Notes: generated from the sequence alone by a model not told the origin. DNA of 64,000 bases from Eriocheir sinensis (GCF_024679095.1 NC_066516.1:1259115-1323114); one strand, 5' to 3'. Positions 44,578 through 55,363 are shown, numbered from the stretch's first letter. Numbers and translations are program-made.

Positions 44578-44582
44578 CTGTA

Positions 44583-44828
44583 GGTAAAGGTAAAGTTGGG
44601 GGCATACGCTATGGCTGCGCGTGGCTTCGGTGCTCATCTCCGTCGTATTGGCCCTTTAGTTTGTGGTAGGAGAGAGCCCATTACCCCGGGACACAGGGCC
44701 AGTGTGACATCCGGGTTACTACAGTTTTCCTTCCCCAGGTTTCCCCAGGTACCCATTTATCGATCAACCCGAAAGGGAGGATGAACATCTGGGTGAGCTG
44801 TACGCCGACTGCCCGGGCCGGGCTTTAA
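44583..44828 (-). repeat. SINE-C copy 2 (uninterrupted body)
   Basis: Reference for copy 1: GGTAAAGTTGGGGGCATACG, TTTCCCCAGGTACCCATTTA directly followed by TCGATCAACCCGAAAGG, and TGTACGCCGACTGCCCGG. The tRNA-like head is missing here. Confidence 0.65.
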
Positions 44829-45148
44829 AAATGAAAGCTAGAATTGCTCTACATTAGCTAACGGTACGATGGGTGTCAAACTCACGGCCCACATGACAAA
44901 TTTGGCCCTTGGGATGTTCATGAGTGGCCCGCGAGATGACAGGAAGATGTAGGGGTCCATAGGTGAAAAAGTGACTGGAAAAAGGGGAACGAAACAAAAA
45001 AGGTTGAGAACCACTGCATTAAAGGATGCTTCAAAAGTTCTGGAATTTCAGGAGCGCTGAGTTCATTGTAACTGATCATAGGCTTGTTGTTGTAACACTC
45101 AAGTTTCATGTCAAGTCAAGAAGAATCGCGAGATGCAACAATATTGTG
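44829..45148. other. hAT-like MITE scraps
   Basis: GGGTGTCAAACTCACGGCCC at about 44871 and GGTTGAGAACCACTGCATTA at about 45002 look like left and right hAT-type ends of different families. No gene. Confidence 0.4.
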
Positions 45149-45171
45149 TTTAGGGGAAGAACAGTGACCGT

Positions 45172-46242
45172 CTACCACAGCAGAGATAGAACGGCCGGAA
45201 AGGAAACTGGAGATAAAGGAAGAGAGAGAGAGGGATAGAATCCGAAAGAGGGCAGTTTAGAAAGCAAAGACTTGTGCCAGACTCTATCGAAGGCTTTCGA
45301 TATTTCTAGCGCAGCTGAGAAAGTTTCACCGAAACGGCTAAGAGAGGATGACCAAGAATCAGTTAAGAGAGCAAGAAGACCGCCAGTAGAACGCCCCTTG
45401 CGGAACCCATACTGACGATCAGATAGAAGATTAGAAGTGGAAAGGTGCTTTTGAATCTTGCGGTTAAGGATTGATTCAAAAGCTTTAGATAGACAGGAAA
45501 GTAAAGGTATAGGGTGGTAGTTTGAGGGATTGGAACGGTCACCCTTCTTAGGCACAGGCTGTACGAAGGCGTACTTCCAGCAGGAAGGAAAGGTAGATGT
45601 TGATAGGCAGAGACGAAAGAGTTTGACCAGGCAGGGTGTCAGCACGGAAGCACAGTTTTTAAGGGCAATAGGAGGCACTCCATCAGGTCCATAAGCCTTC
45701 TGAGAGTTGAGGCCAGAGGGGGCATAGAAAACATCATTATTAAGAATCTTAATAACAGGCATGAAGGAGTCAGAGGGGGGATGAGTAAGAGGAATATGCC
45801 CAGAATCGTCCAGAGTGGAGATGTTACAGAAAGTTTGAGTGAAGAGTTCAGCCTTAGAGATAAATAAGACTGCAGTGCTGCCGCCAGGGTTAAGAATAGG
45901 CGAGAAAGAGGAAGAAGTGAAATTGGAGGAGATATTTTTGGCTAAGTGCCAAAAGTCTCTGGAAGAATTAGAGAAAGCAAGGTGTTGACATTTGCTATGG
46001 ATAAAGGAGTTTTTGGTAAGTCGAAGAATAGATTTGGCACGATTCCGGGCAGAAATATAAAGATCATGGCTAGCGAGAGTTCGAAGGCTCCGGTACCTTT
46101 TGTGAGCTGCCTCTCTTTCTTTGACAGCTCGAGAACAAGCGTGATTAAACCAGGGCTTTATAGCATGAGGAGTAGAGAAAGTACGTGGAATGTATGCCTC
46201 CATTCCAGGGACAATCACCTCTGTGATGCGCTGGGCACACAC
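45172..46242 (-). CDS. J3 ORF2 segment, linker and RT N-terminus
   Basis: 356 codons open: [95 protein letters not shown]. It is cut off before the ADD active site. A frameshift near 46260 separates it from the endonuclease part. Confidence 0.85.
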   Translation of the reverse strand: MCAQRITEVIVPGMEAYIPRTFSTPHAIKPWFNHACSRAVKEREAAHKRYRSLRTLASHDLYISARNRAKSILRLTKNSFIHSKCQHLAFSNSSRDFWHLAKNISSNFTSSSFSPILNPGGSTAVLFISKAELFTQTFCNISTLDDSGHIPLTHPPSDSFMPVIKILNNDVFYAPSGLNSQKAYGPDGVPPIALKNCASVLTPCLVKLFRLCLSTSTFPSCWKYAFVQPVPKKGDRSNPSNYHPIPLLSCLSKAFESILNRKIQKHLSTSNLLSDRQYGFRKGRSTGGLLALLTDSWSSSLSRFGETFSAALEISKAFDRVWHKSLLSKLPSFGFYPSLSLPLSPVSFPAVLSLLW

Positions 46243-46270
46243 AGAAGGGTCTCTCTCCTGGAAGCAGTAA

Positions 46271-47233
46271 TCATTCCACGGGAAATCGGAAAAAGTACAT
46301 CCTCAGGTCGTCCCACCGAGCTGAAGCAAAATACCAGAAGCATCGCCTCTTCGGTAGGTCCAGAGGATGTATAGGAGCGATAGGACAGGATACAGAAATA
46401 AGGTTGTGATCGAAGGAGCCCAACGGAAAGAACAGTTTGACAGAGTAAGCAGAAGGGTTAGAGGTAAGGAAGAGGTCTAGTATGTTGGGCCTGTCTCTAA
46501 GACGGTCGGGAATACGTGTAGGGTGCTGAACCAACTGCTCTAGATCGTTGAGGAGAGCAAAGTTGTAGGCTTGTTCATCAGGTTGGTCAGTGAAAGAAGA
46601 TGAAAGCCAAAGCTGGTGGTGAACATTGTAATTTCCTAGGATGGAGATTTCAGCGAAGGGAGAGTGGGTCAAGATGTGCTCCACTTTAGAGTTCAAATAG
46701 TCAAAGAATTTTACAAAATTAGAAAAGTTAGGTGAGAGATAAACAGCACAGATGTATTTAGTAATAGAATGACAATGAAGTTTTAGCCAGATGGTGGAAA
46801 ATTCTGAAGAGTCAAGGTCGTGGGCACGAGAACAACAGAGCACGTTGAGCACGTAGACGCAACATACAGCTTTGGATTGAAATTTAGGATAGAGATAGTA
46901 GGAGGGAACAAAGTAGAGATTGCTGTCAGTAGTCTCACAAACCTGTGTTTCGGTGAGGAAAAGAAGGTGTGGTTTAGAGGAGGAGAGATGGTGTTCTACA
47001 GAATGAAAATTAGAACGAAGACCGCGAATGTTGCAGAAATTGATAAGAAAGAGGTTCGAGGAGTTATCAAGACACCTCTCAAGTCGGCAGCCAGAAGGGA
47101 TATCCTCCCTGGGGGAATTTGTGGTCCCCCCCCAGGCGGGGACTCCGAGGCTCTGTTATGGTACGCCATTTTGAATTTTGAATTTTGGGAAAAGGTGTTT
47201 ATGTTGTGTGAATGTATAGCTTGGTGTGGATAG
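46271..47233 (-). pseudogene. J3 ORF2 segment, endonuclease
   Basis: Minus strand, with a break near 46840: [13 protein letters not shown] segment (about 46950), then [76 protein letters not shown]. The usual catalytic LGDFN reads LGNYN, losing the Asp. Confidence 0.85.
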
Positions 47234-47419
47234 AGAGAGGATCTGTCTTTAGAGAGCATGCTGTACTCTCTGGTGTTGATGAGACAATAGGGAAACGGAC
47301 ATGGTGAGGTGAGGACATGGGAAGGGTCTTTGGAAGGCTTCAGCACCCTCCTCGCTTCCCATATATACCTCACCAGGAGTGGCTTGCGCCCGTTCGGTAG
47401 GTGTCTTCCCACCTACTCC

Positions 47420-48261
47420 TACATGAAACTAATTTCATATATATTACCCGCATAGTCTGTTGCCAAGTCTGGCTATACGGGCATGTGGCGCGCAACCCAG
47501 AAGCCGACCATGCTCAATGGGTTTGTTTATGTAAGAGTCAATCCTGAGTGGGGAATTGATTGATTGATTGATTGGATAATTTAAAAACTGGTGCCGCAAC
47601 AGCCAGGGTCATATGGCGCCGAAAACACATACATAAAGGGAGATGTGTCTCTCCCCGGGACATGAGGTACTACTCTTTATGGAGAAGGCTGGCCTTCTCC
47701 ATCTGCTATAGTAGTTTTATTATACCTGCCAGTAGTTTTATTGGTTAATATTTTATTTCACTCTACCTGAGTGAGGAAAGTCAAGGGGATGCTCACAGAG
47801 CTCGTGTATTGAACAAGTCAAAAGATCCAACCAGGTAATACTTAGAATGAGAAGGGAATCTGCATGGAAACTCGCCTGGAGGAACCCATGCGTTTGACGT
47901 CGTAGGGTGGGCGAGGCGATGTGCTCCCCGGCGCATCATCTCATCTCATTGATTCATTGATTGAATTTAGGAATAGGGGGAATGGCATTCTGACATATGG
48001 TGAAAAGGGCGAATTGCGCAAATAAGAAAATAAAAAATAAAAGCTGGTTTAGGTGAAAAAAGGAGGCGGGGCAGTCTACAGTTGCGGCGCCGAATTCTGA
48101 GGGCAACCTGTCATCACATGGCGTGTCTGATTCCGTGGATAATATATGATAGCCTACACATAAGAAAGAGTCGTCAGCATCAATACCATGCAGGCAACAA
48201 TAGCAAATACCGTCAATTATAGTTGATTTTGAGTTCACAGTACCCAGCGCATGCAACTCAC
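47420..48261. other. Unassigned ELK intron sequence
   Basis: A short (GATT)n lies at 47555-47577. No other feature recognised. Confidence 0.4.
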
Positions 48262-48491
48262 CTCGTTGTCGTAGCCCTCCCTCAGGTTGTAGGTCAGGTC
48301 GTGCTTGATGTCGTTGGCAAACTCCTGTTGATACTCGAGGTACAGCTTAAGTACTTCCATGAGGCCCGGGATGAAGATGGACTTGAGATCGCAGTACGTG
48401 AGCGCTTTGACATCACATGATGACTTTACCACTGTGTCGAGTCCATTTCTGAGGTGCATGTCCACGTCGGTGCCCACCAAGTCTCCTTTAC
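48262..48491 (-). CDS. ELK-type K+ channel, exon B (CNBHD second half)
   Basis: Acceptor TGTGTGCCGCAG|GTAAAGGAG and donor AACGAG|GTGAGT are both consensus. The exon completes the Gly codon split with exon A and encodes GKGDLVGTDVDMHLRNGLD, VVKSSCDVKALTYCDLKSIF, IPGLMEVLKLYLEYQQEFAN and DIKHDLTYNLREGYDNE. This is the end of the beta-roll and the C helix of the cyclic-nucleotide-binding homology domain of EAG/ERG/ELK channels. In these channels a Tyr-x-Leu after the roll fills the nucleotide pocket; TYNL fits. LYLEYQQ has Leu where I recall Pro in relatives. Confidence 0.92.
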
Positions 48492-48959
48492 CTGCGGCAC
48501 ACACAAATGTATTAGGTGGTGGGGTAACATGAACGGCTGGATTACAGAGGGACTAGCCATGGCATCATAAGCAGCACTTATTTGTAACGCAACTCAGTCG
48601 GCTCTATATGTAACTTTAAGGGTTATTTCGACCTTCCTAGCCTCACGCAAGAATACAATCATTTTTTTACGGGGCAGGGAGTTGTCACAACTACAATGCC
48701 TGTGCATATAGCCTACGAGCAGTGGTGTGCAGCGGTAACCGAAAAGTTAGCTTCGCTAACTGGTAATCCAGTAACTAAAAAGTTAGCTTCGCTTACGCTA
48801 AGCCGCTAAACTGATACGGAAATTAGTGGAAGCTAACGCTAACCGCTAACTTTTTTATATATGGATTTAGCCTCAGTTTAGTTTTTTGGCTCTAGCACCC
48901 TTAAAAACAGACCTAGTGACCTGAAATTTCAATATGTTAAAGCTTAGACCATCTGGGTT

Positions 48960-49269
48960 TTCCTCTTGATATGTGACTTCAAGTTGTAAAGGCTCGCCGT
49001 CTGTCCGTTAATGACGGTCTCCTTGGGGTGGCACATGACGCACCGGAAGTGCAAGACATTGGCATTCGTCATATCTCTTGATGTAAGGACAAAGTACTTC
49101 TCCAGGTGGGGCCACGGGTTCTGGAACTTCTAGGACTCCTGGCCGTCAGCCTGAGTGTCCTCCGCCTCACCCACAGCTGCTTCCGGCTCCCTACAAGGTC
49201 AGCATCCTCAGGCGGAACAAAAACGTCCTCACTCAGGTCACCTTCCATGACGTCGATAGCGATAAACAA
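48960..49269 (-). pseudogene. BED zinc finger fragment of hAT-2
   Basis: Minus-strand translation, with one frame change, gives an acidic N-terminus (DLSEDVFVPPEDADLVGS) and then YFVLTSRDMTN, HFRCVMCHPKETV and SLYNLKSHIKR. This is the Cys2-His2 arrangement of a BED finger, the DNA-binding domain of hAT transposases. No catalytic domain remains. Confidence 0.65.
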
Positions 49270-49310
49270 GGCGACAATAATTGATGAACGCGACTACACG
49301 GTGACAACAT

Positions 49311-49375
49311 AAGAACATAAGAGCGTAAGGAGTCTGTAAGAGGCCGGTTGGCCTATACAAGGCAGCTGTCGCAGC
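49311..49375 (-). repeat. LINE-N 3' end inside hAT-2
   Basis: CATAAGAACATAAGAGCGTA, AGGAGTCTGTAAGAGGCCGG, GGCC.ATACAAGGCAGCTG match 35909-35968, the 3' terminus of LINE-N. Confidence 0.75.
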
Positions 49376-49934
49376 TGAACTAAACAAAGAAACCAACAAG
49401 CAACAACAAGAAAGGAAGAGAAAGAAGCCTCCAGTTTTTCCTAAATCCGTATATTTTACTCAAGATTTCCCGCAAATTCACACATTTATCACTTTTGACC
49501 ATATCTGACACTTTTATTTTTATTATCTGAAGTTTATTTTTTGTCACGTGGAAAATATCGAATTCTTGTTATTAAATTCCGAGTCCATAGAGTTAGAAAT
49601 GCAACATGCATTACCCTAAAATACCAAAAAAGTTTCCTTATAACTGTCCAATTACCCTACTTTAAGGCGTGATTTACCCAAAAAGTGTAAGCCCTGAAAT
49701 TATTGCGCCATGTGACTCAAATGGTGCTGCGTTTGCCCACAACTGACTAGACCAAACCTGGATGAATTTTTTAGTGGACTTGAGTTAGCGGAGGATGAAC
49801 TACACTTAGCGGAAGCTAATTGATTCGCTAACTGTTTCCGAAGTTAGCGAAAACGCTAAGCAGGTAACGATAATATAGCTTCGTTAATTATCGGTTAGCG
49901 GATTAGCGGAACAGTGCCCACCACTGCCTACGAG

Positions 49935-50564
49935 TAATGTTGCTTTGTGGCGGTGAGATGAAAGGCATAAATGCAAATGTGATTTAATTTATCTTTTTGC
50001 GGCACTTGAAAGTAATTGAAGTTCCACTGTACTCTCGACACAAAATTCATCCATAGGAGTGCATGGGTATAACTGTTCGGATCCCTTTTCACTTCGTCGA
50101 ATCGAATAAAAAAAAAAAATGTTCACAGAAATTTGGAGAAGAATTTGTTCGAATTCTTTAGTATAAATGTGCGCTTGGCATCATTTATATTTAAAATAAA
50201 TGAATGATACAAACTGAAGAATAAGTGTATGTTCAAACATCTAGATATGGTACTAAAGTTTTACGATGTTCAGTTGATTCTAATTATCAATAGATTGCCG
50301 CATCATTTCAATGTGATCATGGGTGTTTTTAATGCTAAAATTGTGAAAGAAAGCCACTGGTGACATCACAATGGAGTATCATGGCATATATTCACAAAAT
50401 GGAATAGGAATACCCAAACAAACCTTGCTGATAAATTATTCCCTGAAAGCAATGAATGCATACTTAGACAAAAAGGACGGGCAAATCTCTTTCTTGGATA
50501 AAAAATGTAATCGACTATATTCTGAAAAACCAGTGGAACGTAATAAAAACTGTATGCTAATAGT
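49935..50564. other. Unassigned ELK intron sequence
   Basis: AT-rich, no recognised feature. Confidence 0.4.
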
Positions 50565-50735
50565 GTATTGCCCGAATTTCTCTTCGCCATATCCCCACAC
50601 GACCAATACGTGTAACGAAACACACGAGCAATATGGGAAGGTTTTGTCGGCGCCGGGGATCGAACCCGAGACCAGCGAGATGGGAGAGCCACTCCTTAAC
50701 CAGTCGGCCAAAGAGGTATAGTACCCCACGTGCCC
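50565..50735 (-). repeat. SINE-D (tRNA-derived)
   Basis: Minus strand: TTTGGCCGACTGGTTAAGGA (A box) and GGTTCGATCCCCGGCGCC (B box), spaced as in tRNA-derived SINEs. The acceptor-stem positions do not pair, so it is not a tRNA gene. The body extends leftward. Confidence 0.6.
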
Positions 50736-51199
50736 CTGCCGCCACTGCCCGCGTCAACATCATCCGTTTGTTTATGGTTATCTGCTGAACAGCTGCTTAT
50801 AGTAATATTTTTTTATTACCTGTTTCATATTCATATTACTTGATTTATGTAGAAAGCATTCATTAGTTAATATTTATCACGGTATTAAATGCTTATAAAC
50901 ATCTGAAGTTGAAAACAAAAGGGCTGAGACTTTGTGGTGAGCCTCAACATTAAAGCGAGATTTTAATGACTATCTGTAAGTTTACATAAATTTCAGTACA
51001 ATTAGTACGGATATCTGATGAATGATGCTGTTTTTAGTATTTCATGCTGCTTTCAGGTAAAAGAAATACTTTATTAGGTAAATCGTGTGTAAAATTGCTG
51101 TTTCTTGTGGGGTCTAGAGGCTTTTGTGGGGCTCACCAAACATTTGCGGAAAGTCACTATTCGCGGGGGTCCTTGTCCCCTAACCCCGTGAATTTCGGG
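50736..51199. other. Unassigned ELK intron sequence
   Basis: AT-rich, no recognised feature. Confidence 0.4.
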
Positions 51200-51354
51200 C
51201 AGGGTATGTAGTACGGTACTGTACGGAAATATCTTTCGTAGTTCATACCGTACCGTAATTCCGTACCGCACCTGAAAATTATTTAGTTCAGTACTAGTAC
51301 GATAAATTATTATCGTACCGTAACTTCGTACTTATTTCCGTGCCTAAAAAGAAT

Positions 51355-51560
51355 ACACACAATGTTCACACACATGTACAGACAGACATGTGCACACACA
51401 TATATACATACTGCTGTACACACGCATATACTTGCACAATTAAATGTACACACATAATGTACACAAACATGTACACACCTAAGTACACACACACATGTAG
51501 CCTACACACAAAGATGTACATACATGTACACACAGGTAGTCTGCACATAAACATGTAGGC
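51355..51560 (+). repeat. Degenerate ACACATGT-type repeats
   Basis: Imperfect ACACAYGTACAC units; a similar stretch continues at 51920-52290. Confidence 0.8.
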
Positions 51561-51612
51561 ACATATGTAAAAAAAAATGTGATTCATTTTAATCCAACCT
51601 TGTGATCAAGTG

Positions 51613-51613
<1 letters not shown>

Positions 51614-51656
<43 letters not shown>
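51614..51656 (+). repeat. (AC)n microsatellite
   Basis: About 21 AC units, directly before SINE-A copy 5. Confidence 0.95.
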
Positions 51657-51657
<1 letters not shown>

Positions 51658-51922
51658 ACCGCTTCGGTGGCTCAATCGGTAGAGCGCTGCGCTGCGAGGC
51701 TTAACGGCCAAACAGGCGGCGGTTCGAGCACCACTCAGGCCGGATTCTTTCGGTTGACAAGGAGTGGTTACTGTTCCCCCTTGAGCAAGGGGGATGGGGT
51801 GTGTGGCGCGTGAGGTCCTGGCAGTACCCAGAGATCGACGATAATGAGCTCTTGCCCTCGTCGGGAGGGTACCTGCTGGCGAAAGCGAGTCCAGCTCGTG
51901 ATCAGGCCGTGGTGAATTACAC
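51657..51922 (+). repeat. SINE-A copy 5 (best copy)
   Basis: CGGTGGCTCAATCGGTAGAG (A box), GGCGGTTCGAGCACC (B box), TTGAGCAAGGGGGATGGGG, GAGGTCCTGGCAGTACCCAG, GATCAGGCCGTGGTGAATTA, ACAC tail. This is the reference for the other copies. Confidence 0.9.
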
Positions 51923-52076
51923 ACATGTACACACACTGTACACACAATGTACGTAAAGACATACACGCACATGTATACATACGGGTGCATACATTATACA
52001 CAATGAAAACACATACACGCACATTGCACACATGTATACACACATGTACACACATACATGTACATATACACACAAT

Positions 52077-52078
<2 letters not shown>

Positions 52079-52128
<50 letters not shown>
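52079..52128 (+). repeat. (AC)n microsatellite
   Basis: About 25 AC units. Confidence 0.95.
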
Positions 52129-52129
<1 letters not shown>

Positions 52130-53143
52130 GTATATACATTCATGCACACACATATGTACACACATGTAGACACAGGTATACACATATGTATACACACATG
52201 TACACACAACTACACACACACATGTACACACATAAGTGTGCAAACACATATGCAAACATACACACACATGTACACGCATACTCTGTTACTTTGTGACCAC
52301 ATGGATCTGCTCAGGGTCTAAACAACTCATCAGCAGATTGCAACCTCACCAGCACGTACTGATAAAGTGAACTTCTGAGATGACTTGATTGAGGAGGTGG
52401 AGCTTTGTTGGCTACAGAGGTCTTTGAAAAACTATTTCAAGCGTGGGTGGTATGCCGCCGTCGAATGTCTGTAATTATGAATGTCGTGGGCCGTGGCTGG
52501 TACTCGCCCCACCTCACTTAGCCTATTGGCCTGAGGGGATAATCCTAAGCTCGGGTCCATAGGCTAGCACATGGGCTGTGAATCCCGCCCGGCTATTGAG
52601 GTCACACCCCAGCGTTCATGTAGCCAGAATTCTGGCTCATTGACCTTCCTCTGAACTGAGGTGAGATAACGACCTCGTCCTTTTTCCCCCTTAACAGTTC
52701 GATTGGGTACGGAAAATATACGATATCAGTACGAAAAGAATAATCGTACTTTCGTACAGTACCGTACTTGAAGAAATATATCAAACTATATCATCGCACC
52801 GTACTTATAGCCCTAAAATATCCGTACCGTACCGTAATTTCGTACCGAACCGAATCGAACTACATGCCCTGATAACAGGGGACAGGTATATATAAATCAT
52901 TGAAAAAATAAGTGGCGAGCATCATGGATTAGGGACCAGAAAAAAGGTTGGAGATATTTCAATGATGATTAGGAGCAAGAAAGGGACTTGGGTAGGTCGT
53001 ATTATGTGAGTAACAGATAACAGATGAAAAACCATCGTAACAGAAAGGCAACTGAGAAACTAAAATTCATGACAGAGAATCACACGGAGAGATAAATTTA
53101 AAGTATTTTCTAGAGCATGTTTGAGTACACTAGCATCAGACAG

Positions 53144-53517
53144 GGGAGGCGGTGGCTGAGTGGTTAGCGTGCCGATCCCGTGTTCCGCAGCGTTCTGCAT
53201 TACAAGGGTTCGAATCCGTCACTGTCACCTGGGATTTCTCAGTCACCGCCAAGTGGCATAAGACTACCCACATGCTGTCCTGAAGATCATCTGTCAATCC
53301 GGACTCTAGAGGAACTGTTCAAGGGAAATCAAGAATGAGCTGCGGGGGGCAGCGTGAGCCAAGAATAGATAAAACATAATAATATAAACATTTGCCTGCG
53401 CGGACGGGGTGTGACCATCAGGCCCCTCAAGAAAGCCTACCGGCGCTATAGGTTAAGACGTAAAAAAAAATAAATAAATAAATAAATAAATAAAAAAAAA
53501 AACAAAAAAAAAAAAAC
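53144..53517 (+). repeat. SINE-B copy 3 (best copy)
   Basis: GGCGGTGGCTGAGTGGTTAG (A box), GGGTTCGAATCCGTC (B box), ACCTGGGATTTCTCAGTCAC, AAGAAAGCCTACCGGCGC and an AAATAAAT tail at 53463-53493. Confidence 0.9.
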
Positions 53518-53801
53518 AGGGGAGGTTTAAGACTTTGGGAACGGCATTAGTTTTGCAGTGGACTTTAAAATGTCTGAAAGTGATAATAATGATAAGTGGT
53601 TGGGGGTTTGTGGTTGCAATGGTGGTGTTGCTGTAGGTGTTGGTGATGTGTTGGTGTAGGTGGCGGTGGTGGTTATGATGACAGTGATGTTGATGTTGGT
53701 GATGATGGCAGCGGTGGAGGTAGTGGGCTGTGTAGGACTGTAGGTGATGAGGGCTGCAACAAGACAACGTCAACAATTCGCCATCACTAGATTAAGGTTA
53801 C
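53518..53801. repeat. TGG/GAT-rich imperfect repeats next to exon A
   Basis: GTTGGTGTAGGTGGCGGTGG and GATGTTGATGTTGGTGATGA type triplet-rich sequence at 53600-53745; ends ~50 bp from the exon A donor. Confidence 0.6.
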
Positions 53802-54051
53802 CTAGGATGGCAACAACCATGTCATCCATCACCACCTCCATGGAGCCGTTGCAAAGGTAGAAGATGTAGTGTAGCACGTCCCCGCGGTGCAGCAGATACT
53901 CCCCCGGCGCGCAGAAGTTGTTTCTGATGTGGAGGCTAAGTAGCTTGAGGCACCCCTGCGACGCCGTCTCAAAGATGGGTAGTGACAGGATCTCGCGGTG
54001 GATGTGTAACGAGATGTCTCCGCGTAGCTCCTCTGGGAACTCCTTCAAAGT
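53802..54051 (-). CDS. ELK-type K+ channel, exon A (CNBHD first half)
   Basis: Acceptor TTGACTTTGACCCCAG|ACTTTG and donor ATCCTAG|GTAACC. It encodes LKEFPEELRGDISLHIHREI, LSLPIFETASQGCLKLLSLH, IRNNFCAPGEYLLHRGDVLH, YIFYLCNGSMEVVMDDMVVA, IL plus the first base of the split Gly. These are the last C-linker residues and the first strands of the CNBHD of a KCNH channel, a cytoplasmic domain that modulates gating. FPEELRGD..HREIL and GSMEVV are closest to the ELK subfamily. Phases: 0 at the start, 1 at the end. Upstream exons (pore and voltage sensor) lie beyond the window. Confidence 0.93.
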
Positions 54052-54400
54052 CTGGGGTCAAAGTCAAGGTGAAGGTCAAACTTTGGTTAAGAGTCAGGAA
54101 TCCATGCTTCGGGATGATCAACTTGAATATTTCACAAATTCAATGAAATCTAATTATCATAAGTTGAAGAAACTTGATTTGATCTTCCCTACAGCATGAA
54201 TTGCTAACTAATAATTTACACTTCAAGTTAATGGTGTAATAAAAATTATAAAAATGTATATTTATTTTCAGGGAGTAGGTTGGTGATCTTGCAAAAAGCC
54301 AAAAACTGGCATATGCCACTCTTGGCGAGGTATATACGGTAGGCGAAGGGCTGGTGCAGGCCTATCTAAGTCCTCCCTTTCCATTTTACAGTTGTCTCAA
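54052..54400. other. Unassigned ELK intron sequence
   Basis: Nothing recognised apart from the exon A acceptor at its left edge. Confidence 0.4.
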
Positions 54401-54905
54401 TTAACACCAGATAGTAATTTAGCAAGCTCTTGCTATCCACACCAAACTTCAAACACGCGACACGCCATTTCCTCAGAAAAATTCAAAATATATAATGACA
54501 AAGAATATAAACCCGCCTCTCAGTCCCCATCTGGGAAGGGGACCAGAATGTCCCAAGGTTGGATCCCACTTTCTGGCAACAACCAAAAGAAATGTCCTCA
54601 TAGCTCTTCAAATTTCCCTTCATTAATTTATACAACTTTCGCGGTCTTCGCTCTAATTTCCATTGCGTGAAACACTATCTTTAATCCTCTAAATCTCACT
54701 TACTCTTCCAAATCGAAATACAGGTTTTAAGGCTACTGTCTGTTTTCTGCTCTCTCGTACTATCATCTCTCTTCTAAATTTCATCTAAGTTAGATGCCGT
54801 CTATGAACGCAACGATTTACTAGCTCTCGAGCCTATGATCTAGATTCTTCAGAATTTTCCATCATCGGACAAAGAGTAACTAACATTCTATTACAAAATA
54901 ATGCC
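54400..54905 (+). pseudogene. J-family LINE copy (J5), decayed 5' part
   Basis: The + strand resembles the J2/J3 5' region (on minus): SQSPSGKGTRMSQGWIPLSG against the SESPPGGG leader, then TTTCGCGGTCTTCGCTCTAATTTCC, CTAGATTCTTCAGAATTTTCC and TTCTATTACAAAATA. Many indels. Confidence 0.55.
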
Positions 54906-55288
54906 TCTGGTAATTATTTTACATAACTATCAAATTTTTATACAGTATCAGGACCCTGGGTATCCGGAAACCCCAAGTATCCGGCAAAAATCTGGCCTGC
55001 CAAAAATAAAAACCCGAGAAAAAAATCTGACCGGGGTAAGATTTGAAGTATCCTCGCTGAGCGGTTCGCCGGCAGACCAGCTGATACGCTTATTGCCACC
55101 CTCCCTCTCTCTTTTACTCCCCTTTTTTTGTGGTGCTTTTCAGGGCACCAAGGCATTTGTATTCTAATAACAATTAGATCGGAAAATTAGAATATATGGA
55201 GGGCCTTGTAACCTCCTTTAGTCTTCCCATTTTATCAAAACACTTCAGGAGTGGCTGGCGGGATTAACGGCTACGACACATCATCACC

Positions 55289-55289
<1 letters not shown>
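54906..55289. other. Possible pogo-like MITE scrap
   Basis: CAGTATCAGGACCCTGGGTA and repeats of TATCCGG at 54945-54990 recall pogo/Tigger ends. Weak; otherwise unassigned. Confidence 0.3.

Positions 55290-55359
<70 letters not shown>
55290..55359 (+). repeat. (CT)n microsatellite
   Basis: About 35 CT units. Confidence 0.97.

Positions 55360-55363
<4 letters not shown>

Larger units (their letters stand above)
41383..44582 (-). mobile_element. Gypsy-3: LTR element with intact 5-bp target duplication
   Basis: Direct LTRs at 41388-41623 and 44313-44577, each flanked outside by ACTGT (41383-41387 and 44578-44582). Minus orientation: PPT GAAGGGGGAAGGGAGG abuts the LTR at 41623, and integrase reads on the minus strand. 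The interior is deleted from early gag to integrase and contains hairpin element FB-2 next to the 5' LTR. The integrase resembles K02A2.6-like gypsy elements. Confidence 0.9.
45149..47419 (-). mobile_element. J-family LINE copy (J3), 3' half missing
   Basis: Starts at the full-length 5' terminus (GGAGTAGG, 47419 on the minus strand) and runs colinear with J2, without the LINE-N insertion, up to the RT motif GHCSSPK at 45149. Losing the 3' half is not what target-primed truncation does, so a later deletion is likely. Confidence 0.88.
48720..49926 (-). mobile_element. hAT-2 element with 8-bp target duplication
   Basis: Ends CAGTGGTG...CACCACTG, flanked on both sides by CCTACGAG (48712-48719 and 49927-49934), the 8-bp duplication expected of hAT. 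Subterminal regions are full of GTTAGCG/CGCTAAC repeats on both strands. It lies in the ELK intron between exons A and B. Confidence 0.92.
51200..52871. mobile_element. hAT-3-like non-autonomous element
   Basis: Inverted ends CAGGGTATGTAGTACGG (51200) and the reverse complement of CAGGGCATGTAGTTCGA (52871). Both subterminal regions are packed with GTACGGTAC/GTACCGTAC motifs (51210-51345 and 52700-52860). The middle has ACAT/GTAC-rich repeats and SINE-A copy 5. The flanking 8-mers do not match. No transposase frame. Confidence 0.7.

Noticed and set aside
50636..50735. tRNA gene on the minus strand
   Set aside because: A and B boxes are present but the acceptor stem does not pair and the sequence continues as a SINE body. 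The same applies to heads at 3889, 51657, 53144 and 63366.
51310..52321. Cys-Val and His-Thr rich open frames on both strands
   Set aside because: They arise from AC/GT and ACATGT repeats.
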